A stretch of DNA of 5,565 bases. It comes from Lentisphaerota bacterium. Lineage in GTDB: Bacteria; Verrucomicrobiota; Kiritimatiellia; RFP12; UBA1067. Positions 1 through 5,157 of this stretch are shown piece after piece. The notes beneath the pieces are model-generated. The model was not told the DNA's origin, did no database searches, and saw only the letters and a program-made list of their open reading frames with translations. Position 1 is the first letter of the stretch. The number at the start of each line of letters is the position of its first letter. A program made the translations under genes and the position numbers. The stretch covers positions 1-5,565 of the forward strand of contig JALHET010000149.1 of assembly GCA_022839525.1 (NCBI GenBank), given 5' to 3'.

Positions 1-2106
1 TACTACTACGTGACGCCGCTGCCTCCGGGGTACAAGCCCTGCATCATCTTCTCGAGCGCGGACACCTTCAAGGTCACGCCGCAGACCGATTCGTGGGACG
101 GGGGGCTTTATTGCTCCATCGACGCGACGAACTGGTCCTTCTTCACCACGAACGGCGCGACCGCAGTGAGCAACGGCTCCGGAGAGTACAAACTCTACCT
201 CTGCGGGGTGAGCAACAGCTACATGACCGGCACTGGTGCCACGCCCGGCTGGACGATTCATGCCGCAAGGGGGACGGTCGCCTGCTCCGGCAACATCGAG
301 GCCCTGCTCGACTACGCGAAGGTGACTAATGGCCTGCATCCGGCAATGGCCGACTACTGCTTCGCGAACCTCTTTGAGAACTGCACGGCGCTCAACAGCG
401 CACCGTCGCTGTCGGCCACAACGCTGGCCAAATCCTGCTACTACTTCATGTTCGCCGGCTGCACAGGACTGACGAACGCACCGTCGCTACCGTCCATGAC
501 GCTGACCGACTCCTGCTACGACCACATGTTCCGCGGCTGCACAGCGCTGACGCAGGCACCGTCGCTGCCGGCGAAGACGCTGGCCAACTCCTGCTACGGC
601 TTCATGTTCAGCGGTTGCACAGGACTGACAAGCTTGCCGTCGCTGCCGGCGACGACGCTGGCCCCCTTCTGCTACAACAACATGTTCAAAGGTTGCACGG
701 AGCTGACGCGCTTGCCGGTGCTGCCGGCCACGAATCTGGCCAATTCCTGCTATCAATGCATGTTCTCCGGCTGCACGGGCATCGAGCTGAACACCGAAGG
801 CCTCGGAATGCCGTGGAGCATCCCCACCAATGCGGTAGAAGCAACGAACTGGAACGCCGGCATGTTCTCCAGCACGGGCGGCAGCTTCACCGGCGATCCG
901 GAGATCGGCACCACGTACTACTACGTGTCGCCACCGCCTCCGGGGCACAAGCCATGCATCACCTTCTCGAGCGCGAACACCTTTGAGGTCACGCCGCAGC
1001 AGGCCTCATGGAACGGAATGCTTTACTATTCCGCCGACGCGACGAACTGGTCAATCTTTGGCACCGCAGGCGCGAACGCGGTGAACAACGGCGCCGGGGA
1101 GTACAAGCTCTACCTCTGTGGGTCGGGCAACTCCAACATTACGGGCTCTGCCGTTGCGTCCAGTTGGACGATTAACGCCGCTAAGGGGACGGTCGCCTGT
1201 TCCGGCAACATCGAGGCCCTGCTCGACTACGCGAAGGTGACTAATGGCCTGCATCCGGTAATGGCCGACTACTGCTTCGCGAACCTCTTTGAGAACTGCA
1301 CGGCGCTCAACAGCGCACCGTCGCTGCCAGCCACGACGCTGGCCAAATCCTGCTACTGCTTCATGTTCGCCGGCTGTACAGGGCTGGCGCAGGCACCCGC
1401 GCTGCCGTCCGAGACGCTGGCCGCCTCATGCTACGTTTACATGTTCAAGGGCTGCACGGCGCTGACGCAGGCACCGTCGCTGCCCGCCACAACGCTGACC
1501 AACTCCTGCTACGGCTTCATGTTCAGCGGTTGCACGGGGCTGACGCGCCTGCCGGAACTGCCGGCCACGACGCTGGCCCCCTTCTGCTACAACAACATGT
1601 TCAGCGGCTGCACGGGTCTGACGCGCTTGCCGGTGCTGCCGGCCACGAATCTGGCCAACAACTGCTATCAATACATGTTCTCCGGCTGCACGGGCATCGA
1701 GCTGAACACCGAAGGCCCAGGCCTGGAATGGGGCATCCCCGACGACGCGGTGGAAGCGCCGGGCTTGGGCATCGGCATGTTCAACGGCACGAGCGGCAGC
1801 TTCACCGGCACCCCGGAGGTCGGCGCCATCTATTACCTCGCGTCAGGCAACCCCGACGCGCCGCTCTTCCCAACAGACGGCACAGCGCTCGTCTTCGACG
1901 GCACCACGCTCTCCATCAAGATCGTCAACGCTGAAAGCGGCCTCTGGTACACGCTCTACGCGGTGGACGATCTCAGAGAAACAGACTGGACTAAAATCGA
2001 CAGCGTCCGCGCGACAGGCAGCGAAATCGTTTTCACGATGGACCTCGATATGATGACCGCACCACGCCGCTTCTTCAAGGTGGCGGTCAGCCTCACCGCG
2101 CCCTAG
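1..2106 (+). CDS. BspA-like/Treponema-type LRR repeat surface protein, 3' part (5' end outside window)
   Basis: The visible 701 codons end at TAG 2104-2106. The frame is open to the left edge: the first codons read YYYVTPLPPG, which matches YYYVSPPPPG at 916-945, the junction between modules inside this protein. GTG at 10 is therefore not the start, and at least one more module probably lies upstream. Two modules (1-915, 916-1830) each have a 119-residue beta-rich head (W-D/N-G...YxxDATNWS, VACSGNIEALLDY, HPxMADYCF), six 26-residue units (CYxxMFxGCTxL then TxAPxLPATTLAxx) and a cap (GIELNTEG, WxIP, SFTG). Residues 611-701 form a different C-terminal domain (LWYTLYAVDDL ... RRFFKVAV). The unit resembles the BspA/Treponema LRR and DUF285-type repeats of secreted proteins. 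By family it is exported and binds a ligand or partner; the partner is unknown. No LPXTG, PEP-CTERM or membrane segment is visible at the C-terminus. Family assignment is good, function inferred. Confidence 0.88.
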   Translation, partial: YYYVTPLPPGYKPCIIFSSADTFKVTPQTDSWDGGLYCSIDATNWSFFTTNGATAVSNGSGEYKLYLCGVSNSYMTGTGATPGWTIHAARGTVACSGNIEALLDYAKVTNGLHPAMADYCFANLFENCTALNSAPSLSATTLAKSCYYFMFAGCTGLTNAPSLPSMTLTDSCYDHMFRGCTALTQAPSLPAKTLANSCYGFMFSGCTGLTSLPSLPATTLAPFCYNNMFKGCTELTRLPVLPATNLANSCYQCMFSGCTGIELNTEGLGMPWSIPTNAVEATNWNAGMFSSTGGSFTGDPEIGTTYYYVSPPPPGHKPCITFSSANTFEVTPQQASWNGMLYYSADATNWSIFGTAGANAVNNGAGEYKLYLCGSGNSNITGSAVASSWTINAAKGTVACSGNIEALLDYAKVTNGLHPVMADYCFANLFENCTALNSAPSLPATTLAKSCYCFMFAGCTGLAQAPALPSETLAASCYVYMFKGCTALTQAPSLPATTLTNSCYGFMFSGCTGLTRLPELPATTLAPFCYNNMFSGCTGLTRLPVLPATNLANNCYQYMFSGCTGIELNTEGPGLEWGIPDDAVEAPGLGIGMFNGTSGSFTGTPEVGAIYYLASGNPDAPLFPTDGTALVFDGTTLSIKIVNAESGLWYTLYAVDDLRETDWTKIDSVRATGSEIVFTMDLDMMTAPRRFFKVAVSLTAP
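358..825 (+). repeat. Six-unit 78-nt LRR array, module A of first LRR gene
   Basis: Units begin at the TGC (Cys) codons 358, 436, 514, 592, 670 and 748, with an exact 78-nt period. The first unit is an N-terminal variant (CFANLFENCTAL) and the last runs into the cap (GIELN). Variation is concentrated at unit positions 3, 4 and 7 and in the two residues before the next Cys. Confidence 0.93.
1273..1740 (+). repeat. Six-unit 78-nt LRR array, module B of first LRR gene
   Basis: Units begin at 1273, 1351, 1429, 1507, 1585 and 1663, each exactly 915 nt after its counterpart in module A. Units 5 and 6 are close copies of module A units 5 and 6, including silent positions, while units 2 and 3 differ more. 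Confidence 0.93.
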
Positions 2107-2122
2107 GCGCTGTGAGGCGCGG

Positions 2123-2178
2123 AGGTAAGAGGTAAGAAGTAATAGGTAATAGGTAATAGGTAAGAAGTAAGAGGTAAA
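2123..2178 (+). repeat. Eight-unit heptamer tandem array after the first LRR gene
   Basis: Eight contiguous 7-nt units without indels: AGGTAAG twice, AAGTAAT, AGGTAAT twice, AGGTAAG, AAGTAAG, AGGTAAA. It starts 16 nt after the stop codon. Every unit carries TAA, and because 7 is not a multiple of 3, successive TAAs fall in all three frames. Confidence 0.93.
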
Positions 2179-2213
2179 AAGAGCAGTTGAACCTTCAACT
2201 TTCTTTGGTTTCA
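2176..2213. repeat. Dyad element, copy 1 (degenerate)
   Basis: It matches 5158-5194 with the same internal length and only a few substitutions (AAAAAGAGCAGTTGAA, then CTTCAAC, then TCTTTGGTTTC). The inner inverted repeat AGTTGAA / TTCAACT (2185-2191 / 2194-2200) is perfect, but the outer arms no longer pair well. With the following TTCTTT it could be a weak terminator for the first LRR gene; no better one is seen close to that stop. Confidence 0.6.
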
Positions 2214-2264
2214 AGGTTTCAAGGTTTCATCCAAATCGGGATCGGGATCGCTATCGGGATCGAT
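2198..2264. repeat. Octamer/hexamer composite repeat, copy 1 (67 nt)
   Basis: ACTTTCTTT is followed by AAGGTTTC-type octamers, then TCCAA, then ATCGGG/ATCGCT hexamers. It is repeated 83 nt further on with extra internal units. On the minus strand the octamers contain GAAAC words like those in the heptamer tracts elsewhere. Confidence 0.85.
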
Positions 2265-2280
2265 TGTTTAACCACGGGAC

Positions 2281-2361
2281 ACTTTCTTTGGTTTCAAGGT
2301 TTCATGGTTTCAAGGTTTCATCCAAATCGGGATCGGGATCGCTGTCGCTATCGGGATCGAT
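2281..2361. repeat. Octamer/hexamer composite repeat, copy 2 (81 nt)
   Basis: Same element as 2198-2264, longer by exactly one octamer (ATGGTTTC) and one hexamer (GCTGTC type). Copy 2 thus differs by whole-unit insertions rather than by base drift. Confidence 0.85.
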
Positions 2362-2385
2362 GACGTTTTGTTTGCTTGGCGAGGC

Positions 2386-2406
2386 GGCGGTTTCGGGGAA
2401 ACCGCC
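2386..2406. repeat. Perfect hairpin, 9-bp stem
   Basis: GGCGGTTTC pairs with GAAACCGCC across a GGG loop. It is the first of a series of unrelated hairpins. No T run follows. Confidence 0.75.
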
Positions 2407-2413
2407 CTACCGA

Positions 2414-2429
2414 CGGGCTGGGATGCCCG
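2414..2429. repeat. Short hairpin, 5-bp stem
   Basis: CGGGC pairs with GCCCG across a 6-nt loop. Weak alone; listed because it belongs to the hairpin train. Confidence 0.45.
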
Positions 2430-2446
2430 CGTTCCCGACACCGCAG

Positions 2447-2467
2447 GTCGCCAGTCGCCAGTCGCGG
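2447..2467. repeat. Heptamer tract GTCGCCA x3
   Basis: GTCGCCA occurs twice and is followed by GTCGCGG, in exact 7-nt register. Confidence 0.75.
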
Positions 2468-2478
2468 GTCACCGGGAG

Positions 2479-2498
2479 GGACGAGCGTCTGCTCGTCC
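2479..2498. repeat. Hairpin GGACGAGC/GCTCGTCC, copy 1
   Basis: 8-bp perfect stem with loop GTCT. The same stem core recurs with loop GGAC inside the terminator at 5092-5130, so this is a dispersed hairpin family. Confidence 0.8.
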
Positions 2499-2499
2499 G

Positions 2500-2524
2500 G
2501 GCGGCGTTTCACGCCGCCATTTTG
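2500..2524 (+). terminator. GC hairpin followed by short T tract, possible terminator
   Basis: GGCGGCGT (2500-2507) pairs with ACGCCGCC (2511-2518), followed by ATTTTG. It abuts the preceding hairpin. The T tract is short and the nearest upstream stop is almost 400 nt away, so termination of the first LRR transcript here is only possible. Confidence 0.4.
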
Positions 2525-2578
2525 TGAACGCCGAACTCAGAACGTCGAAAAAACTCCTAAATCCTTACCTATAACTTG
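2525..2578. repeat. Degenerate heptamer tract (NGAACNN, then CTCC/TAAATCC words)
   Basis: TGAACGC, CGAACTC, AGAACGT and CGAAAAA fill 2525-2552 in 7-nt register. Overlapping their end in another register, TAAATCC, TTACCTA and TAACTTG follow from 2558. The first block aligns with 5130-5157, which also follows a GGACGAGC-family hairpin and a T tract. Confidence 0.7.
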
Positions 2579-2593
2579 GCATTAAAACAGGGG

Positions 2594-2613
2594 CACGGGT
2601 TTTCCAACCCGTG
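2594..2613. repeat. Perfect hairpin CACGGGTT/AACCCGTG
   Basis: 8-bp stem with loop TTCC, directly joined to the next hairpin with no intervening base. Confidence 0.75.
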
Positions 2614-2635
2614 GCACGGACAGGAATGTCCGTGC
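2614..2635. repeat. Perfect hairpin GCACGGACA/TGTCCGTGC
   Basis: 9-bp stem closed by GGAA, a GNRA-type tetraloop if transcribed. It is back to back with 2594-2613. Confidence 0.78.
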
Positions 2636-2644
2636 TCCTTTCCT

Positions 2645-2665
2645 TGCCCATAACTTGGGCATTTT
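2645..2665 (+). terminator. Small hairpin with T tract, terminator-like
   Basis: TGCCCA (2645-2650) pairs with TGGGCA (2656-2661), then TTTT. The stem is short and the position far from any upstream stop. The words ATAACTTGG and GCATT also occur at 2571-2583, so it may simply belong to the repeat landscape. Confidence 0.35.
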
Positions 2666-2689
2666 GTCGCGGTTACCCGATGGTTTTTT

Positions 2690-2704
2690 CGCGGCGGAGC
2701 CGCG
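2690..2704. repeat. Hairpin CGCGGC/GCCGCG
   Basis: 6-bp GC-only stem with loop GGA, the last hairpin of the train. Confidence 0.6.
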
Positions 2705-2712
2705 CGGCAGGC

Positions 2713-2740
2713 TAACTCCTAACTCCTAAATCCTAAATTT
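2713..2740. repeat. Heptamer tract TAACTCC/TAAATCC
   Basis: Four units in 7-nt register: TAACTCC twice, TAAATCC, TAAATTT. Related words occur at 2558-2578. Confidence 0.8.
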
Positions 2741-2770
2741 TCTCCCTTCCTTCCCCTCCCCGTCCGTCCG

Positions 2771-2816
2771 GCGGTTTTAAAAGTTTTAAAAATTTTCTCA
2801 TTTTTGCAAAAACCGC
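2771..2816. promoter_or_regulatory. Inverted repeat around AT-rich tract upstream of second LRR gene
   Basis: GCGGTTTT (2771-2778) is the exact reverse complement of AAAACCGC (2809-2816). The 30 nt between are A/T-rich and include a direct repeat of GTTTTAAAA (2774-2782, 2783-2791). The right arm ends one base before the TTGACT box. This could be an operator or UP-element-like region; inference from position and symmetry only. Confidence 0.4.
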
Positions 2817-2839
2817 TTGACTCCCCCCCCGCATACACT
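2817..2839 (+). promoter_or_regulatory. Candidate promoter of second LRR gene with a C8 tract in the spacer
   Basis: TTGACT (5 of 6 to the -35 consensus) and TACACT (4 of 6 to the -10) are separated by 11 nt, including eight consecutive C (2823-2830). A spacer of 16-18 nt is normal, so as written the promoter should be weak or off. TACACT lies 78 nt before the chosen ATG. No better -10 sits 16-18 nt after TTGACT. Confidence 0.4.
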
Positions 2840-2891
2840 GTGCCACAACTACGACTTATCAGGTCGAATTCTTGTTTTAGTCAACCCAACC

Positions 2892-2919
2892 GAAAGGTTA
2901 CTACTGAAAGGTCACTTAT
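2892..2919 (+). repeat. 14-nt duplication containing the ribosome-binding site
   Basis: GAAAGGTTACTACT (2892-2905) is followed directly by GAAAGGTCACTTAT (2906-2919), 11 of 14 identical. The second GAAAGG (2906-2911) ends 6 nt before ATG 2918 and decides the start. The first copy is 20 nt from the ATG, too far to serve it. Confidence 0.65.
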
Positions 2920-5032
2920 GAACGGAAACAGAAACACCGAATCCTGTTCCGCGTTCCTCTCCCGCCTGGCGCGCTTCTGTGCGCTCGCCATAGCGGGATT
3001 GTTCGCGGCAACGGCCACCGCCAACCCGTACCTCACCTTCTCAAGCGCGCAGTCGTTCACGATCACGCCGCAGGAAGCGCTGTGGGACGGGACGCTCGAA
3101 TACTCCACCGACGCGCAGAACTGGTCGGCCTTCGGCACCGCCGGAGCGGCCGCGGCGGACGACGGCTCCGGCACGCACAAGCTCTACCTCCGGGGGACGG
3201 ACAACACCCGTATCTCGTCCGCCTCTGCGGACGCGGCCGCCTGGACGCTCACGGCTTCTGCAAACGTCGCCTGCGAGGGCAACATCGAGACCCTGCTCGA
3301 CCACGCGGCGGTGGGCAACGGCCAGCACCCGGCGATGGACGCCTACTGCTTCATCAACCTGTTCAAGGGCTGGACGGCGCTCACGGACGCGCCCGCCCTG
3401 CCCGCCACGACGCTGGCCGATTACTGCTACTACGGCATGTTCCACGGCTGCACGGGGCTGGCGCAGGCGCCGACCCTGCCCGCCACGACGCTGGCCTATT
3501 GCTGCTACGGCACCATGTTCTCCGGCTGCACGGGGCTGGCGCAGGCGCCCGCCCTGCCCGCCACGGCGCTGGCCAGTTACTGCTACGCCTACATGTTCTC
3601 CGGCTGCACGGGCATCTCGCTGCACACCCAGGGCCCCGGCACGGAGTGGAGCATCCCCGCCGCCGCGGTGGCCAGATCGGGCTGGAACAGCGCCATGCTC
3701 GCCGGCACGAGCGGCTCGTTCACCGGCGAGCCGTCGCGCGGCGTCACGTACTACTACGTGTCGCCCGACTCCCCGAGGTACAAGCAGTACCTCACCCTCT
3801 CGAGCGCGCAGCCGTTCACGGTCACGCCGCCGCGCAGGTCGTGGAACGGAACGCTCCAGTACTCCACCAACGCGACGAGCTGGTCGGTCTTCGGCACCGC
3901 AGGCGCGGCCGCGGCGGACGACGGCTCCGGCACGTACAGACTGTATCTCCGGGGGACGGGCAACAACCGCATCTCCAAGGACAGCGCGGGCACGGTTGCC
4001 TGGACGCTCACGGCCTCTGCAGATGTCGCCTGCGAGGGCAACATCGAGACCCTGCTCGACTACGCGGCGGTTGGCAACGGCCAGCACCCGAATATGACCG
4101 ACTACTGCTTCGCCAAACTGTTCCAGGGCTGGACGGCGCTCACGAGTGCGCCGATGCTGCCCGCCACGACGCTGGCCACCTACTGCTACTCCGGCATGTT
4201 CCAAGGCTGCACGGGGCTGACGAACACGCCCGCCCTGCCCGCCACGGCGCTGGCCTCTGGCTGCTACAACGGCATGTTCCGGGGCTGCACGGGGCTGGCG
4301 AACGCGCCCGTCCTGCCCGCCACGGCGCTGGCCATTAGCTGCTACAACGGCATGTTCGAGGGCTGCACGGGCCTGGCGCAGGCGCCCGCCCTGCCCGCCA
4401 CGGCGCTGGCCTCTGGCTGCTACGGCTACATGTTCCATGGCTGCACGGGCCTGGCGCAGGCACCCGCGCTGACTGCCACGGCGCTGGCCATGTCCTGCTA
4501 CTACTGCATGTTCCGGGGCTGCACGGGGCTGACGCAACCGCCCGCGCTGCCCGCCACGGTGCTGGCCGTATGCTGCTACGAGGCCATATTCAAAGGCTGC
4601 ACGGGCATCAAGCTGAGTGAAACAGGCCCCGGCGCGGAGTGGGGCATCCCCGCCGCCGCGACGGCCCAAGCGCTCTGGAACAACGGCATGCTCACCGGCA
4701 CCGGCGGCACCTTCACCGGCAACCCGGAGATCGGCGTCATCTACTACTACACGCCGGGCGGCGGCCCCGGCCCCGATCCCGACCCCGAGGCGCCGGTCAT
4801 CACCGCGATCACCGTCGACACCGGCGCCTCGACGCTCGCCATCACGGTCGGCAACGTCAAAAAGGATGTGTGGTACACGCTCCTTGTGGCGGACGAGCTT
4901 GGCGAGCCCTGGGCGGTCACCCCGGCTGTCCAGGCGCAGGCGGACGGCATCCTCGTCTTCCAGAACGTGCCCGCGACACTGCCGCACCGCTTCTACAAGG
5001 TGAGGGCCAGCGCGACCCAACCCCAGCCGTAA
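2918..5032 (+). CDS. BspA-like/Treponema-type LRR repeat secreted protein, complete
   Basis: 704 residues. ATG 2918 is chosen over an upstream in-frame TTG because it has GAAAGG 6 nt before it and starts a clear signal peptide: Arg-containing N-region, hydrophobic core at residues 21-31 (CALAIAGLFAA), and ATA cleavage after residue 35, so mature protein begins NPYLTF. There are two modules. The first has a head (about 36-143), four 26-residue LRR units starting at Cys 144, 170, 196 and 222, and a cap to about 277. The second, from 278, has units at 397, 423, 449, 475, 501, 527 and 553, and a cap to 608. A Gly/Pro/Asp linker (612-626) leads to a beta-type C-terminal domain (DVWYTLLVADEL ... 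HRFYKV). Domain order matches the neighbouring LRR gene, so they are paralogues, but this copy is more GC-rich and its units more uniform. First units have GWTAL instead of the usual GCTxL. Export is well supported; an adhesin or binding role is family inference, ligand unknown. Confidence 0.9.
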   Translation: MNGNRNTESCSAFLSRLARFCALAIAGLFAATATANPYLTFSSAQSFTITPQEALWDGTLEYSTDAQNWSAFGTAGAAAADDGSGTHKLYLRGTDNTRISSASADAAAWTLTASANVACEGNIETLLDHAAVGNGQHPAMDAYCFINLFKGWTALTDAPALPATTLADYCYYGMFHGCTGLAQAPTLPATTLAYCCYGTMFSGCTGLAQAPALPATALASYCYAYMFSGCTGISLHTQGPGTEWSIPAAAVARSGWNSAMLAGTSGSFTGEPSRGVTYYYVSPDSPRYKQYLTLSSAQPFTVTPPRRSWNGTLQYSTNATSWSVFGTAGAAAADDGSGTYRLYLRGTGNNRISKDSAGTVAWTLTASADVACEGNIETLLDYAAVGNGQHPNMTDYCFAKLFQGWTALTSAPMLPATTLATYCYSGMFQGCTGLTNTPALPATALASGCYNGMFRGCTGLANAPVLPATALAISCYNGMFEGCTGLAQAPALPATALASGCYGYMFHGCTGLAQAPALTATALAMSCYYCMFRGCTGLTQPPALPATVLAVCCYEAIFKGCTGIKLSETGPGAEWGIPAAATAQALWNNGMLTGTGGTFTGNPEIGVIYYYTPGGGPGPDPDPEAPVITAITVDTGASTLAITVGNVKKDVWYTLLVADELGEPWAVTPAVQAQADGILVFQNVPATLPHRFYKVRASATQPQP
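3347..3658 (+). repeat. Four-unit 78-nt LRR array, module A of second LRR gene
   Basis: Units start at Cys codons 3347, 3425, 3503 and 3581. This is the shortest array of the four; everything outside the units has the same length as in the other modules. Confidence 0.93.
4106..4651 (+). repeat. Seven-unit 78-nt LRR array, module B of second LRR gene
   Basis: Units start at 4106, 4184, 4262, 4340, 4418, 4496 and 4574. Internal units share long identical segments (CTGCCCGCCACGGCGCTGGC recurs), suitable for slippage or recombination. The longest array of the four. Confidence 0.93.
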
Positions 5033-5040
5033 GCGATTAC

Positions 5041-5091
5041 AACGAAAGACAAACAACGAAAGACAAATAACGAACAAAGGATGACGAATGA
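5041..5091 (+). repeat. Heptamer array after the second LRR gene (consensus RACRAAN)
   Basis: From 5041 the 7-nt register holds without indel to the terminator: AACGAAA, GACAAAC, then the same pair again with a C to T change, then looser units ending GACGAAT. It starts 8 nt after the TAA at 5030-5032. Confidence 0.85.
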
Positions 5092-5130
5092 CGCGGGGGA
5101 CGAGCGGACGCTCGTCCCCCGCGCATTTTT
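5092..5130 (+). terminator. Strong intrinsic terminator of the second LRR gene
   Basis: Arms 5092-5106 and 5109-5123 are perfect reverse complements (15 nt each, GC-rich core GGACGAGC / GCTCGTCC), practically a 14-bp stem with loop GGAC, followed by CA and TTTTT (5126-5130). It lies 60 nt after the stop. Confidence 0.85.
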
Positions 5131-5157
5131 GAACATCGAACGCAGAACATTGAACCT
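5130..5157 (+). repeat. Heptamer tract NGAACNN, copy 2
   Basis: TGAACAT, CGAACGC, AGAACAT and TGAACCT in exact register, directly after the terminator T tract. Aligns with 2525-2552. Confidence 0.82.

Larger units (their letters stand above)
2107..2917. other. 811-nt repeat-rich spacer between the two LRR genes
   Basis: I see no credible gene here. Left to right it holds: heptamer array (2123-2178), weak dyad (2176-2213), duplicated octamer/hexamer repeat (2198-2264 and 2281-2361), a train of eight short hairpins (2386-2704) with heptamer tracts between them, a pyrimidine-rich stretch (2740-2770), an AT-rich dyad (2771-2816), a promoter-like site with a C run (2817-2839), and a leader with a duplicated ribosome-binding site. 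Short open frames across it translate repeat DNA and lack a convincing start. Confidence 0.8.

Noticed and set aside
487..948. Minus-strand open frames opposite the first LRR gene (also 1051-1254 and 1426-1671)
   Set aside because: Antisense shadows of the repeat array with biased, repetitive composition.
1843..2214. 123-codon minus-strand open frame ending the first LRR gene region
   Set aside because: Its first third is the heptamer array and the rest is antisense to the conserved C-terminal domain.
2264..2527. Open frames of 68-87 codons in the spacer between the LRR genes
   Set aside because: They translate the hexamer repeat and hairpins; frames overlap each other, and no RBS or conserved product is visible.
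2804..2917. Upstream TTG start for the second LRR gene, adding 38 residues
   Set aside because: The extension would encode the C8 tract and promoter region, bury the signal peptide internally, and lacks a Shine-Dalgarno sequence, whereas ATG 2918 has GAAAGG at 6 nt.
2107..2917. CRISPR array
   Set aside because: Repeats are 6-16 nt, contiguous, without unique spacers of constant size.
3082..4338. 418-codon plus-strand open frame in another frame inside the second LRR gene (similar ones at 615-986, 1428-1934, 4617-5003, 4639-5070)
   Set aside because: Out-of-frame readings of the 78-nt repeat, rich in His/Arg/Ala, with no RBS or independent family signal.
358..4651. Diversity-generating retroelement target (variable positions in repeats)
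   Set aside because: No reverse transcriptase, template repeat or adenine-biased substitution pattern is visible in the window; recombination between repeats explains the variation.
3041..5077. 678-codon open frame on the minus strand opposite the second LRR gene
   Set aside because: Its protein is a low-complexity Arg/Gly/Ala/Val repeat mirroring the GC-rich 78-nt units; it has no signal or domain of its own and overlaps a gene with a clear RBS, signal peptide and family match.
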